A stretch of DNA of 9,799 nt from Eubacterium sp. CAG:251 (GCA_000436835.1 FR889147.1:1-9799); one strand, 5' to 3'; positions 1 to 7,168 are shown, counted from the first letter of the stretch. Notes: a model not told the origin generated them from the sequence alone. Numbers and translations: made by a program.

Positions 1-43
1 GTTTTATAGCACGGCACGGTTTAGCCACTTTATCGACAGTCTG

Positions 44-84
44 AGACGTTAGAGTTTTTAGTTTCTCTAACGTCTTTTTCTTTT
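44..84 (+). terminator. Rho-independent terminator of a rightward gene lying left of the window
   Basis: The 11-nt arm AGACGTTAGAG (44-54) is perfectly complementary to CTCTAACGTCT (65-75), with a 10-nt loop. It is followed directly by the T-rich run TTTTTCTTTT (75-84) on the plus strand. On the minus strand the hairpin is not followed by a T tract, so it should act mainly on rightward transcription. It therefore closes a plus-strand gene whose body lies outside the window and which converges on the ydcF-like gene. The T tract touches the stop codon of that gene at 83-85, so the two 3' ends are packed tightly together. Confidence 0.75.
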
Positions 85-859
85 ATCTTGCCAAATATAT
101 TTGATATATAATTGCAAAAATTTCTCTTGTGGCAAACGGCATATATCCGTTCCAAGGGGTTTTACTCGGATATCTAAGCGGCTTAAAGCCGTTTTGCTTT
201 GCAAACTCACTTGCCCTACATTCGTGAAAATCATTAGTAATAATTGTGATTTTCTTTGATTTTATCCCGTTTTTTTCAATAATTTCTTTTGAATATTTAA
301 AGTTTTCTCTTGTTGAGGTTGATTTATCTTCAATCAAAAGTCTGCTTTTGTCTATTCCCATTTCGGTAAGGCAATTAAACATACACTTCGCTTCGCTGAT
401 GTTTTCGCCGTTTCCCTGCCCACCGCTTAAAACTGCAATTGCATTTGGGTTTTCATTAAGATATTTATAAGCGGCATTAATTCTGCCTTTTAAAAATATT
501 CCGGGTTTATCACCGTTTACAACGCAGCCTAAAACTATCGCAACGTCACTTTTTTCTTCGCTTTTAAAGCTACGGGATAAGATATTATGAAATGTGGTGC
601 CGCCGATAATTATGCATATAAAAAGAACAAAAGATATTATTTTCAGTGCGATTTTGCCGACTTTTTTCTTATTTATACTTTTTATAAGCAAATTGATTTT
701 ATTGAAAAATATAATATAAATCAGCAGTATAAAATCAAAGCCTAAGCCTGCGATTATGCCTAAATTGTATTCGCCTACGGTGATAACAGGCCCTATATAA
801 AGCAAAAATATTATTACAAAAAGAACAGATAACAGTATCCTGATGATTTTGTTTTTCAT
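83..859 (-). CDS. YdcF/SanA/ElyC-like DUF218 membrane protein
   Basis: This 258-residue protein has three predicted membrane helices (about residues 6-27, 33-52 and 69-89) and a DUF218 domain from about 104 to the end. The lysine-rich loop at 53-69 suggests, by the positive-inside rule, that the DUF218 domain faces the outside of the cell. Family hallmarks are AIVLGC (107-112), LSGGQG (144-149) followed by SEA (155-157), the STSTREN motif (180-186) and TNDFHECRA (208-216) with conserved His212 and Arg215. DUF218 proteins such as SanA and ElyC are linked to envelope integrity and peptidoglycan precursor or lipid-carrier metabolism, but the reaction is not established. The ATG follows AAAGGGG with a 7-nt spacer. 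That site lies inside a hairpin (867-903). It is the last gene of the leftward cluster, 66 nt after the kinase gene, so it may be read from the operon or separately. The family assignment is firm and the function is open. Confidence 0.85.
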   Translation of the reverse strand: MKNKIIRILLSVLFVIIFLLYIGPVITVGEYNLGIIAGLGFDFILLIYIIFFNKINLLIKSINKKKVGKIALKIISFVLFICIIIGGTTFHNILSRSFKSEEKSDVAIVLGCVVNGDKPGIFLKGRINAAYKYLNENPNAIAVLSGGQGNGENISEAKCMFNCLTEMGIDKSRLLIEDKSTSTRENFKYSKEIIEKNGIKSKKITIITNDFHECRASEFAKQNGFKPLRYPSKTPWNGYMPFATREIFAIIYQIYLAR

Positions 860-866
860 AAAAATA

Positions 867-903
867 CCCCTTTCTTATGATATCGTATCATATTTGAAAG
901 GGG
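867..903 (-). promoter_or_regulatory. Hairpin that buries the ydcF-like ribosome binding site; possible terminator or attenuator
   Basis: An outer 8-bp stem pairs CCCCTTTC (867-874) with GAAAGGGG (896-903). An inner 7-bp stem pairs TATGATA (876-882) with TATCATA (886-892) around the 3-nt loop TCG. Only a 1x3 internal loop separates the two stems. In the minus-strand transcript the 3' arm is GAAAGGGG, which is the Shine-Dalgarno sequence of the following gene, so the folded RNA would hide it. The transcript then reads TATTTTT before the ATG, so the same structure also resembles an intrinsic terminator for the upstream operon. The inner dyad could instead be a protein-binding operator. The structure is plain in the sequence; its role is inferred. 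Confidence 0.6.
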
Positions 904-925
904 CATTTGTGAACTTAAAGTAAAA

Positions 926-1846
926 TTAGTAGGAAAGGGAGCTGTTACCGATAAATTCACGCTCAAATGCGTCGCTCGGTATCATTTTATCGTCAAGCGG
1001 CTCTACCTCATCAAGTGCATTAACAATGTCTTTAATATCACCGAATTTTTGCGAAAGAGCGCTTAAATCATTATAAAGATAATTTTTATACACGCAAGGC
1101 TCGTATTCAATAAATGTGTCTATGTTGAAATGCGACCTGTTTTTATACGGCATAATAAATTGGTTTTCGCCTCGTTGAACTTTTGGGAAAAGACGTATAG
1201 TTTCTTCGTATGTGCGCCCTCTGTAAAGCTTATCCCTAATCATTCTGCGGCAAAGCCTGATTTTGCACGGGTGCAGCTTATCACCGTTTGAATCTATAAC
1301 CCTTGTTCTTACGCTTACGTAAATTCTGTTTGTTACATCATCGTTTTCGCCCATAATAACAGGGTTGAGAGCGTGTATTCCCTCAATTATAACGAATCCG
1401 CCGTTTCTTGAAAGCTTTGTGTTGCTCAGAGTTCTTGTATTCGTTAAAAAATCATAATTAGGCAAATAAATTTCGCCGCCGTTTAAAAGCGTATCAATAT
1501 CTTTGTTTAGATATTCAGCGTCTACTCTGTCGGGTGCTTCAAGGTCAATTTTATTTAGCTTTTTAAGCGCACGTTCCTCATCGGTAAAGTTTTTAAAATA
1601 TTTATCCATAGATATGTAGCAAACATCGGCACCGTTTTTTCTCAATGCCTTTGCAAGCTTAATTGCCGTTGTTGTTTTGCTGCTTCCTGACGGGCCGGAT
1701 ATTAAAATTATAGGTCTTGTGTCTTGAAGCGGTAAAATTCTTTTTGCACATTCGTCTATTTGGTTTAATATTTTATTTTCGCTCGACAGTAAAAAATCAT
1801 CTGTGTTTTTTAGTTTTTCGTTTATTTTGCTTGTGTATATTACCAT
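926..1846 (-). CDS. Uridine-kinase-family nucleoside kinase with altered P-loop
   Basis: This 306-residue P-loop kinase resembles the phosphoribulokinase/uridine kinase family, specifically the kinase module of the larger Firmicutes 'nucleoside kinase' proteins. Visible motifs are the P-loop GPSGSSKT (51-58), SMDKYF (79-84, whose Asp matches the catalytic base of uridine kinases), DLEAPDRVD (101-109), LPNYDF (128-133), IIEGIHAL (153-160) and an arginine-rich lid region RLCRRMIRDKLYRGRT (197-212). The usual long Firmicutes relatives carry an extra N-terminal TGS/threonyl-tRNA-synthetase-like part; here only about 45 residues precede the P-loop. The Walker A glycine before the lysine is serine. 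The ATG follows the stop codon of the upstream gene by 10 nt, with only a weak GGTGA as binding site, which suggests translational coupling. The likely role is ATP/GTP-dependent phosphorylation of uridine or cytidine, which fits the salvage operon. The exact substrate is not determined by the sequence. Confidence 0.82.
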   Translation of the reverse strand: MVIYTSKINEKLKNTDDFLLSSENKILNQIDECAKRILPLQDTRPIILISGPSGSSKTTTAIKLAKALRKNGADVCYISMDKYFKNFTDEERALKKLNKIDLEAPDRVDAEYLNKDIDTLLNGGEIYLPNYDFLTNTRTLSNTKLSRNGGFVIIEGIHALNPVIMGENDDVTNRIYVSVRTRVIDSNGDKLHPCKIRLCRRMIRDKLYRGRTYEETIRLFPKVQRGENQFIMPYKNRSHFNIDTFIEYEPCVYKNYLYNDLSALSQKFGDIKDIVNALDEVEPLDDKMIPSDAFEREFIGNSSLSY

Positions 1847-1856
1847 AGTTTCACCG

Positions 1857-3473
1857 TCAGTCTTGTTTATATTTTTCGATTAAGGCTGTAATTTGGTCAG
1901 TCAGCTTGCCCAATTCCTTGTTAGGACATCCCCTCGAAGCTTCAATAACAGACATAAGATTTTGACCTGCAAGATAAAGCCTGTCATAAACCGTATTATT
2001 GCGCTCAATTTTATGCAGCTTTTTGTCATAAAGCTTGCGAGGTCCGATATCAACCTGCCTTACAACGTCGCCAAGCTCAAAGCCATCGCCGGAGTAAGGT
2101 GCAAGAGCCGATATTTCAAGCTCGTTTTCAATCGATTTTGCAAATTCGTCGCAAACGGTATCGTGACCGTGATTTACAAAAACAACCTTTGGCTTTTGCG
2201 GTATGCTTGCAAGCCAGGAAAGGAGCATATTTTTGTCTGCGTGGCCGCTTATGCCCTGCATTTTTTCAATATTTGCGTTGATTTGCACTTCTTCGCCGAA
2301 AAGATTAACCTTATTGGCACCTTCAATAATCTTTCTGCCAAGTGTTCCTTCGGCTTGATATCCTACGAATAAAACAGTACATTCCTCTCGCCATAAATTA
2401 TGCTTTAAATGGTGCCTGATTCGTCCTGCTTCGCACATTCCGCTTGCAGATAGGATAATTTTCGGTGTCGGGTCGTCGTTTATCATTCTTGATTCGTCGC
2501 TTGTTACGGCAAGCTTAAGATTGTCAAATTTAATAGGATTAATGCCGTTGTTGATAAGTTCAAGCGTGTCGGCGTCAAAATATCTTCTTAAATTTTTATC
2601 GTCATAAATTTCCGTTGCCTCAACAGCCAGCGGACTGTCCACCCAAACAGGGAAGTTTGCATGATTTTTAATAAGCCCCTTTTCTTTGATTATTCTTATT
2701 AAATAAAGAAGCTCCTGTGTTCTGCCGACTGCAAATGAAGGAATAATAACGTTTCCGCCACGGTCAAGTGTGGATTGAATAATTCCTGTAAGCTGCAAAA
2801 CATAATCGGGTCTGTCGCCGTGAAGCCTGTTGCCGTAGGTGGACTCGATAATGACGTAATCTGCCTTTTCTACGGGCGGTTTTTGAGGATTTTTTATAAG
2901 CGGTCGGTTGATATTTCCTATATCTCCGGAAAAAAGAATGGTTTTTGTAATTCCGTTTTCCGTCACTTTAATTTCTATTGACGCACTGCCCAAAAGATGA
3001 CCCGCATCAATAAATTTAATTTCTATTCCGTCAAAAATTTGGTAGCTCTCGTCATATTCGCACGGAGTAAAATATTTGAGTGCATTTTGTACGTCTTGCG
3101 TGGTATAAAGCGGCTCAATCGGTTCTTTACCGCTTCGCTTGTTTTTTCTGTTCTTCCATTCTGCCTCAAATTCCTGAATGTGCGCCGAGTCCATAAGCAT
3201 AATTCTGCATAGTCTGTCAGTCGCACTTGTTGTATAAATCGGCGCAGAAAAGCCGTTAGCTGACACATAAGGAATATGACCTGAGTGGTCAATATGAGCA
3301 TGGGTTAAAAGCATAGCGTCAATGTCATTAGGCGATACGGGAAGTTCAACATTTTCGTAAACGTTTTCGCCCTGCTCCATACCGCAGTCTATCATTATTT
3401 TTTTGCCGCAGGCATAAAGAATGGTGCAAGAACCTGTCACCTCGTGTGCTGCGCCTACAAAATACAGTTTCAT
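1857..3473 (-). CDS. Beta-CASP metallo-beta-lactamase fold hydrolase, probable RNase
   Basis: This 538-residue protein has an MBL fold interrupted by a beta-CASP domain (roughly 240-365) and a closing RMMBL segment (about 365-440). The dizinc site is visible as HAHIDH (58-63), His159 in DAGHLLGS and Asp184 in SGDIG. Beta-CASP motif A is Glu210 in IIESTYGNR, motif B is His411 in ISGHAD, and motif C is His435 in VNHG. The signature SASGMCEAGRIRHHL (342-356) is typical of bacterial CPSF-73-like proteins. All expected ligands are present, so it should be active. Known relatives cut RNA, but substrate and cleavage mode are not readable here. It is longer than compact bacterial members of about 430-470 residues because of a C-terminal extension of some 65 residues (about 470-538) with a helical look. 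The ATG follows GGGGG with a 7-nt spacer and lies 17 nt after pdp, so it belongs to the salvage operon. Confidence 0.9.
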   Translation of the reverse strand: MKLYFVGAAHEVTGSCTILYACGKKIMIDCGMEQGENVYENVELPVSPNDIDAMLLTHAHIDHSGHIPYVSANGFSAPIYTTSATDRLCRIMLMDSAHIQEFEAEWKNRKNKRSGKEPIEPLYTTQDVQNALKYFTPCEYDESYQIFDGIEIKFIDAGHLLGSASIEIKVTENGITKTILFSGDIGNINRPLIKNPQKPPVEKADYVIIESTYGNRLHGDRPDYVLQLTGIIQSTLDRGGNVIIPSFAVGRTQELLYLIRIIKEKGLIKNHANFPVWVDSPLAVEATEIYDDKNLRRYFDADTLELINNGINPIKFDNLKLAVTSDESRMINDDPTPKIILSASGMCEAGRIRHHLKHNLWREECTVLFVGYQAEGTLGRKIIEGANKVNLFGEEVQINANIEKMQGISGHADKNMLLSWLASIPQKPKVVFVNHGHDTVCDEFAKSIENELEISALAPYSGDGFELGDVVRQVDIGPRKLYDKKLHKIERNNTVYDRLYLAGQNLMSVIEASRGCPNKELGKLTDQITALIEKYKQD

Positions 3474-3490
3474 AAATTTACCCCCTTTTT

Positions 3491-4789
3491 CTAAAACTGT
3501 TTTAAAATTATATTGCTGTCATTTGGCTTAATATCGCTTATCTCAAATGAATTTAATATAAGCGACGTTGCATTTTTCAGCTTTTTTTCATCATTTGAAT
3601 AAAGTGTCATAACAGTATCGTTTTTGTTTATGTAATCACCTTTTTGACACTTGAAAAGTATTCCTGCCAGTGGGTCGATATTGTCCGTTTTCACATTCCT
3701 GCCTGCGCCTAAGATAACACAAACATTGCCGATTTTTTGAGCGTCGATTTTTGAAATATAGCCTTGCTTTTTCGCCTTAATTTCAGCTTTATATTTATCA
3801 AAACCAAATTTATTTTCATCTTCAATATAGCCCACGTCGCCGCCCTGAGATTTAACCATTTGTTTCAGCTTGTCAAGCGCCTTGCCTGAATTAATCATTT
3901 CTTTTGCAATGATTTCAGCCTCTTTTAAATCAATTTCTTTGGTAAGACTTATCATATTTGCAGCAAGTGCTATGCAAAGCTCGGTTAAATGCAAAATATT
4001 CTCGCCTTTAAGTATTTTTACCGCTTCCGCCACTTCTAAGCTGTTGCCGACTGCATAGCCTAAAGGTGAACTCATATCGGTGATAAGCGCTTTTACATTT
4101 CTGTCGCAATGCCTGCCTATGCTTACCATTTCGCTTGCAAGGAGAGTTGCATTTTGAATATCTTTCATAAACGCACCTTCGCCGCATTTAACGTCAAGAA
4201 CTATATTTTTAGCCCCTGCGGCAAGCTTTTTGCTCATAATTGACGATGCAATCAGCGGCATACAGTCAACCGTGGCGGTAACGTCCCTCAAAGCGTATAA
4301 TTTTTTGTCACACGGCGCCATATTGCCTGTTTGACCTGCAACGACTAAGCCTATATCCCTTGCCTGTTTTTTGAAATTTTCAGGACTCATAGCGGTGCAA
4401 AAACCGGGGATGGCCTCAAGTTTATCAATCGTGCCGCCCGTGAAGCCTAAGCCTCTGCCGCTCATTTTTGCAACAGTACAGCCTGCCGCTGCCGCAATCG
4501 GTGCAACAACAAGAGTAGTTTTGTCGCCCACTCCGCCGGAGGAATGTTTGTCAACAGTCGAGTTTTTAAATTCGCTTAAATCAAGCATATCGCCGCTTTT
4601 CGCCATTGCAAGTGTAAGTGCGGCAGTTTCCTCATTTGTCATTTTGTTAAAATATATTGCCATTGCAAGAGCCGATGCCTGATAATCGGGGATATCGCCG
4701 TTTGTATATTCTTTTACAAAAAAATCAATTTCCTCTTTTGTAAGCGCCAAGCCTTGCTTTTTATGCTCAATAATATCTGCCATTCGCAT
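3491..4789 (-). CDS. pdp: Pyrimidine-nucleoside phosphorylase
   Basis: This 432-residue enzyme converts uridine, deoxyuridine or thymidine plus phosphate to the free base and (deoxy)ribose-1-phosphate. It shows the small alpha domain, the phosphate-binding stretch KHSSGGVGDKT (81-91), the family signature SGRGLGFTGGT (110-120) and the base-contacting residues Arg168, Ser183 and Lys187, at the same positions as in Bacillus-type PyNP. The C-terminal PYNP_C domain (about 340-432) is complete. The length is normal. The ATG at 4789 is preferred over the ATG two codons later because GAAGG lies 9-11 nt upstream and PyNP proteins usually begin MRM. It follows cdd by 15 nt and supplies the pentose-1-phosphate that DeoB uses. 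Thymidine phosphorylase (deoA) is a close alternative name; broad pyrimidine specificity is more likely in Firmicutes. Confidence 0.95.
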   Translation of the reverse strand: MRMADIIEHKKQGLALTKEEIDFFVKEYTNGDIPDYQASALAMAIYFNKMTNEETAALTLAMAKSGDMLDLSEFKNSTVDKHSSGGVGDKTTLVVAPIAAAAGCTVAKMSGRGLGFTGGTIDKLEAIPGFCTAMSPENFKKQARDIGLVVAGQTGNMAPCDKKLYALRDVTATVDCMPLIASSIMSKKLAAGAKNIVLDVKCGEGAFMKDIQNATLLASEMVSIGRHCDRNVKALITDMSSPLGYAVGNSLEVAEAVKILKGENILHLTELCIALAANMISLTKEIDLKEAEIIAKEMINSGKALDKLKQMVKSQGGDVGYIEDENKFGFDKYKAEIKAKKQGYISKIDAQKIGNVCVILGAGRNVKTDNIDPLAGILFKCQKGDYINKNDTVMTLYSNDEKKLKNATSLILNSFEISDIKPNDSNIILKQF

Positions 4790-4804
4790 AATGTAACGCC
4801 TTCT

Positions 4805-5191
4805 TTATTTGTCTAATTTGAATGAATAGGGGAGAAGCTCACCTAAAGTGAAACTCTTAATTTCTTTCCCATTTTCTAATATAATCACAAAATCCTTGCC
4901 GCAAAATTCGCTCATAACCTGCCTGCAAGCACCGCAGGGAAAGCAAAAGTCATCGCTTGAACCCGAAATTGCGATTTTTTCAAATTCCTTTTCGCCCTCG
5001 CTTATTGCTTTGAAAAAAGCCACTCTCTCGGCGCATACAGTTAATGGATATGATGAATTTTCAATATTTGCACCTACATATATTTTGCCGTCTTTGGTTA
5101 AAAGAGCCGCACCGACCTTAAATTTTGAATAAGGGGAATAGCTTTTTTGCTTTGCATTTTCTGCAAGATACATTAATTCTCTGTTTTCCAT
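4805..5191 (-). CDS. cdd: Cytidine deaminase
   Basis: This 128-residue, probably homotetrameric zinc enzyme deaminates cytidine and deoxycytidine to uridine and deoxyuridine. The zinc ligands are Cys53 (in CAE), Cys86 and Cys89 (in PCGAC), and Glu55 is the proton shuttle. The nucleoside-binding segment FKVGAAL (24-30) and the ANIENSSYP stretch (41-49) are also present. The size matches the short bacterial Cdd type. Its binding site AAGGG (5199-5203) begins right after the deoB stop codon and is 7 nt from the ATG, so it is co-transcribed. It feeds cytidine-derived nucleosides into the phosphorylase encoded next. Confidence 0.96.
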   Translation of the reverse strand: MENRELMYLAENAKQKSYSPYSKFKVGAALLTKDGKIYVGANIENSSYPLTVCAERVAFFKAISEGEKEFEKIAISGSSDDFCFPCGACRQVMSEFCGKDFVIILENGKEIKSFTLGELLPYSFKLDK

Positions 5192-5203
5192 ATTCTTACC
5201 CTT

Positions 5204-6361
5204 TTACTTTATTAAATCTATTACATTTTCGCCTTCAAGCTGTTCATTAATGCCGAAAAGTGAAAGTGCCGTGTTGCAAACAACGCCGAAGCCGTCAACG
5301 GTTTTTAAATTTATGTTTTTGAGCGATTTTGAATATATGATAAGCGGCACATATTCCCTTGTGTGGTCCGTTCCTTTATATCCGGGGTCACAGCCGTGGT
5401 CTGCCGTTATCATTAAAAAGTCATCATCATTAAGATTTGCGCAAAGCTCAGGTAAACATTCGTCAAATTCGCTTATGGCTCTTGCGTAGCCGTCAATATC
5501 TCTTCTGTGGCCGTAAAGCATATCGCAGTCAACAAGATTTGTATAGCAAAGACCGTCGAAATCTCTTTTTGAAATTTCAAGTGTTTTTGCAATGCCTTGC
5601 GTATTCCCCGTTGTGAAATAATGCTCGCTCATTCCTCTGTGCGCAAAAATGTCGTAAATCTTGCCCACTGCAATGGTATCCTTGCCGTGCCTTTTTAGTA
5701 CGTCAAGCAACGTGTCACCCGGTGGTTCGAGTGAAAAATCATGACGTCTCGGAGTTCTAATGAAATTGCCGTTTCCATCCTTGATAAACGGCCGTGCAAT
5801 AACTCTGCCTACTGCGTATTTGCCAACGAGTATTTTTCTTGCGATTTTGCAATAATTATATAATTCCTCATCGCTTACTATATCCTCGCAAGCCGCAATT
5901 TGAAATACACTGTCAGCCGAGGTGTAAACAATTAAAGCGCCTGTTTTGATATGCTCGTCGCCGTAATCCTTGATTACCTGAGTGCCGGAATACGGCTTAT
6001 TTACAATAACTTTTCTGCCGCATTGCTTTTCAAATTCATCAATAACCTCACTCGGAAAGCCGTTTGGAAATGTAGGCAAAGGCTTTTTTGAAACTATACC
6101 TGCCATTTCCCAATGACCCGTTGTGGTGTCTTTACCGATTGAAAGTTCTCTAAGCCTGCCGTATGATGCGTTGTGCTTTTCCAAACTGTCAAGCCCAACT
6201 CCGTCAATAGCAAGAAGCCCCATTTTTTTCATATTCGGCGTGTTAAAATAAACAGATTTTGATATTGTTTTTATAGTGCTTGCGCCTTCGTCCCCAAAAG
6301 CCGTTGCGTCGGGAGCAGCACCTACGCCAAAAGAGTCAAGTACAACTATAAAACCACGCAT
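5204..6361 (-). CDS. deoB: Phosphopentomutase
   Basis: This 385-residue member of the alkaline phosphatase superfamily interconverts (deoxy)ribose-1-phosphate and (deoxy)ribose-5-phosphate using two Mn ions. Metal ligands inferred from family alignment are Asp9 (VVLDSFGVG), Asp280, His285 (DMLYGHRRD), Asp321 and His322 (TADHG), and His333. The threonine that is phosphorylated lies in KDTTTGHWE (77-85), probably Thr81, and Asp150 in TSAD also matches an active-site residue. The cap domain lies between about 95 and 215. The length is typical. The ATG is 2 nt after the deoC stop codon and its binding site GAAGGA is formed by the last deoC codons, a strong sign of coupled translation. It joins the phosphorylase to the aldolase in the pathway. 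Confidence 0.96.
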   Translation of the reverse strand: MRGFIVVLDSFGVGAAPDATAFGDEGASTIKTISKSVYFNTPNMKKMGLLAIDGVGLDSLEKHNASYGRLRELSIGKDTTTGHWEMAGIVSKKPLPTFPNGFPSEVIDEFEKQCGRKVIVNKPYSGTQVIKDYGDEHIKTGALIVYTSADSVFQIAACEDIVSDEELYNYCKIARKILVGKYAVGRVIARPFIKDGNGNFIRTPRRHDFSLEPPGDTLLDVLKRHGKDTIAVGKIYDIFAHRGMSEHYFTTGNTQGIAKTLEISKRDFDGLCYTNLVDCDMLYGHRRDIDGYARAISEFDECLPELCANLNDDDFLMITADHGCDPGYKGTDHTREYVPLIIYSKSLKNINLKTVDGFGVVCNTALSLFGINEQLEGENVIDLIK

Positions 6362-6363
6362 TG

Positions 6364-7011
6364 TTATCCTTCTTTCATAATTTTAACAAGTCTGCTTGTG
6401 CCGAGCCTGTCAGCGCCTAATGAAATAAACTTTTCACCGTCGCTAAATGATTTTATTCCGCCTGCCGCCTTTATTTTTTTGCCGTTAATATGCTCTTTCA
6501 TAAGCTTTATATCATCAAAGGTTGCACCTGATGTGGAAAATCCAGTTGATGTTTTGATGAAATCCGCATTCGATTGTGAAACTATTTCGCACATTTTGAT
6601 TTTTTCGTCGTCGCTTAATAAACAGGTTTCAATAATCACTTTTAAAATCCTGCCGTCGCACGCTTTTTTAATCTCATTTATTTCATTTAGCAATTCATCA
6701 TATTTTTTGTCCTTTAAAAAACCGATGTTAATTACCATATCAATTTCGTCTGCACCGTTTTTAACGGCATCGCTTGCTTCAAAGCATTTGACTTCGGTTG
6801 TGCTATATCCGTTTGGAAAGCCTATAACTGTGCATATTTTTATTTTATCGCCGGTATAAGCCTTTGCTGCTTTGACAAATGACGGCGGAATACAAACGCT
6901 TGCACAGCCGTATTTTATGCCGTCAATGCAAATTTGCTTTATTTCCTCCCACGTTGCGCCTTGCGCCAATAAGGTGTGGTCAACGTACGATAATATTTCA
7001 TTTTTATTCAT
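6364..7011 (-). CDS. deoC: Deoxyribose-phosphate aldolase
   Basis: This 215-residue class I aldolase with a TIM barrel cleaves 2-deoxyribose-5-phosphate to acetaldehyde and glyceraldehyde-3-phosphate. The Schiff-base lysine is Lys153 in FIKTSTGF, the second active-site lysine is Lys181 in KAAGGIK, and Asp91 in EIDMVINIG completes the triad. The start is placed at the ATG at 7011 because AAGGAG (7020-7025) sits 8 nt upstream and the protein then begins MNKNEI, as DeoC proteins commonly do. An in-frame TTG at 7032 would add seven residues, but that stretch contains the binding site itself. It is the first gene of the leftward operon and carries out the last catabolic step, giving glycolytic carbon. 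Confidence 0.95.
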   Translation of the reverse strand: MNKNEILSYVDHTLLAQGATWEEIKQICIDGIKYGCASVCIPPSFVKAAKAYTGDKIKICTVIGFPNGYSTTEVKCFEASDAVKNGADEIDMVINIGFLKDKKYDELLNEINEIKKACDGRILKVIIETCLLSDDEKIKMCEIVSQSNADFIKTSTGFSTSGATFDDIKLMKEHINGKKIKAAGGIKSFSDGEKFISLGADRLGTSRLVKIMKEG

Positions 7012-7019
7012 CGGTATAA

Positions 7020-7025
7020 CTCCTT
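7020..7025 (-). promoter_or_regulatory. Ribosome binding site that sets the deoC start
   Basis: AAGGAG on the minus strand, 8 nt before the ATG at 7011. Its position inside the longer TTG-initiated frame argues against the TTG at 7032 as the true start. Confidence 0.85.
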
Positions 7026-7030
7026 TTTTC

Positions 7031-7048
7031 AAATTTTACGTAAAATTT
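7031..7048. promoter_or_regulatory. Perfect 18-bp palindrome, candidate operator of the salvage operon
   Basis: AAATTTTACGTAAAATTT is self-complementary over all 18 positions with a central CG. It lies just downstream of the leftward promoter, roughly +5 to +22 from the predicted transcription start. A dimeric repressor bound here would block the start of elongation. The likely inducer would be a nucleoside or a (deoxy)ribose phosphate, as for other deo operons, but the regulator is not in the window. AT-rich DNA yields short palindromes by chance; 18 perfect positions at this place make chance less likely. Confidence 0.6.
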
Positions 7049-7058
7049 CCCTAACTTA

Positions 7059-7086
7059 ATTATATCACTTTGCCTTCTCATTTCAA
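7059..7086 (-). promoter_or_regulatory. Sigma-A promoter of the deoC-deoB-cdd-pdp operon
   Basis: On the minus strand a -35 box TTGAAA (7081-7086) and a -10 box TATAAT (7059-7064) are 16 nt apart, and the -10 is extended by TGA directly upstream (TGATATAAT). The predicted start of transcription is near 7052, giving a leader of about 40 nt before the deoC ATG. This is the only strong promoter I see for the minus-strand cluster. Confidence 0.78.
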
Positions 7087-7168
7087 TAACTAAAAATAAA
7101 CATTTCCTTAACTTTTCGACATATAAATAAAATTGACATAAGCATTTTATTACAAAATCAGCGTATTG

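Noticed and set aside
2..52. Two short rightward frames entering from the left edge, ending at TGA 42-44 and at TAG 50-52
   Set aside because: Either could be the tail of the gene served by the terminator at 44-84, but 14-16 residues are too few to choose a frame or name a product.
887..913. Promoter for the ydcF-like gene using TTCACA (908-913) and TATGAT (887-892) on the minus strand
   Set aside because: The spacer is only 15 nt and the -10 lies inside the hairpin stem, so it remains a weak possibility and is not listed as a feature.
1893..2372. Rightward open frame of about 159 codons opposite the beta-CASP gene
   Set aside because: It lies wholly within a well-supported gene with all catalytic motifs, and its translation has no recognisable domain.
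4371..4682. Rightward open frame opposite pdp
   Set aside because: It is antisense to the conserved phosphate-binding region of the phosphorylase, and its low-complexity Ala/Ser/Pro translation is what a shadow frame gives.
7133..7138. Perfect TTGACA as a -35 box for the rightward gene
   Set aside because: No acceptable -10 box lies 15-19 nt downstream (the sequence there reads AAAATCAGCG); the TTGCAA/TAAAAT pair further on fits better.
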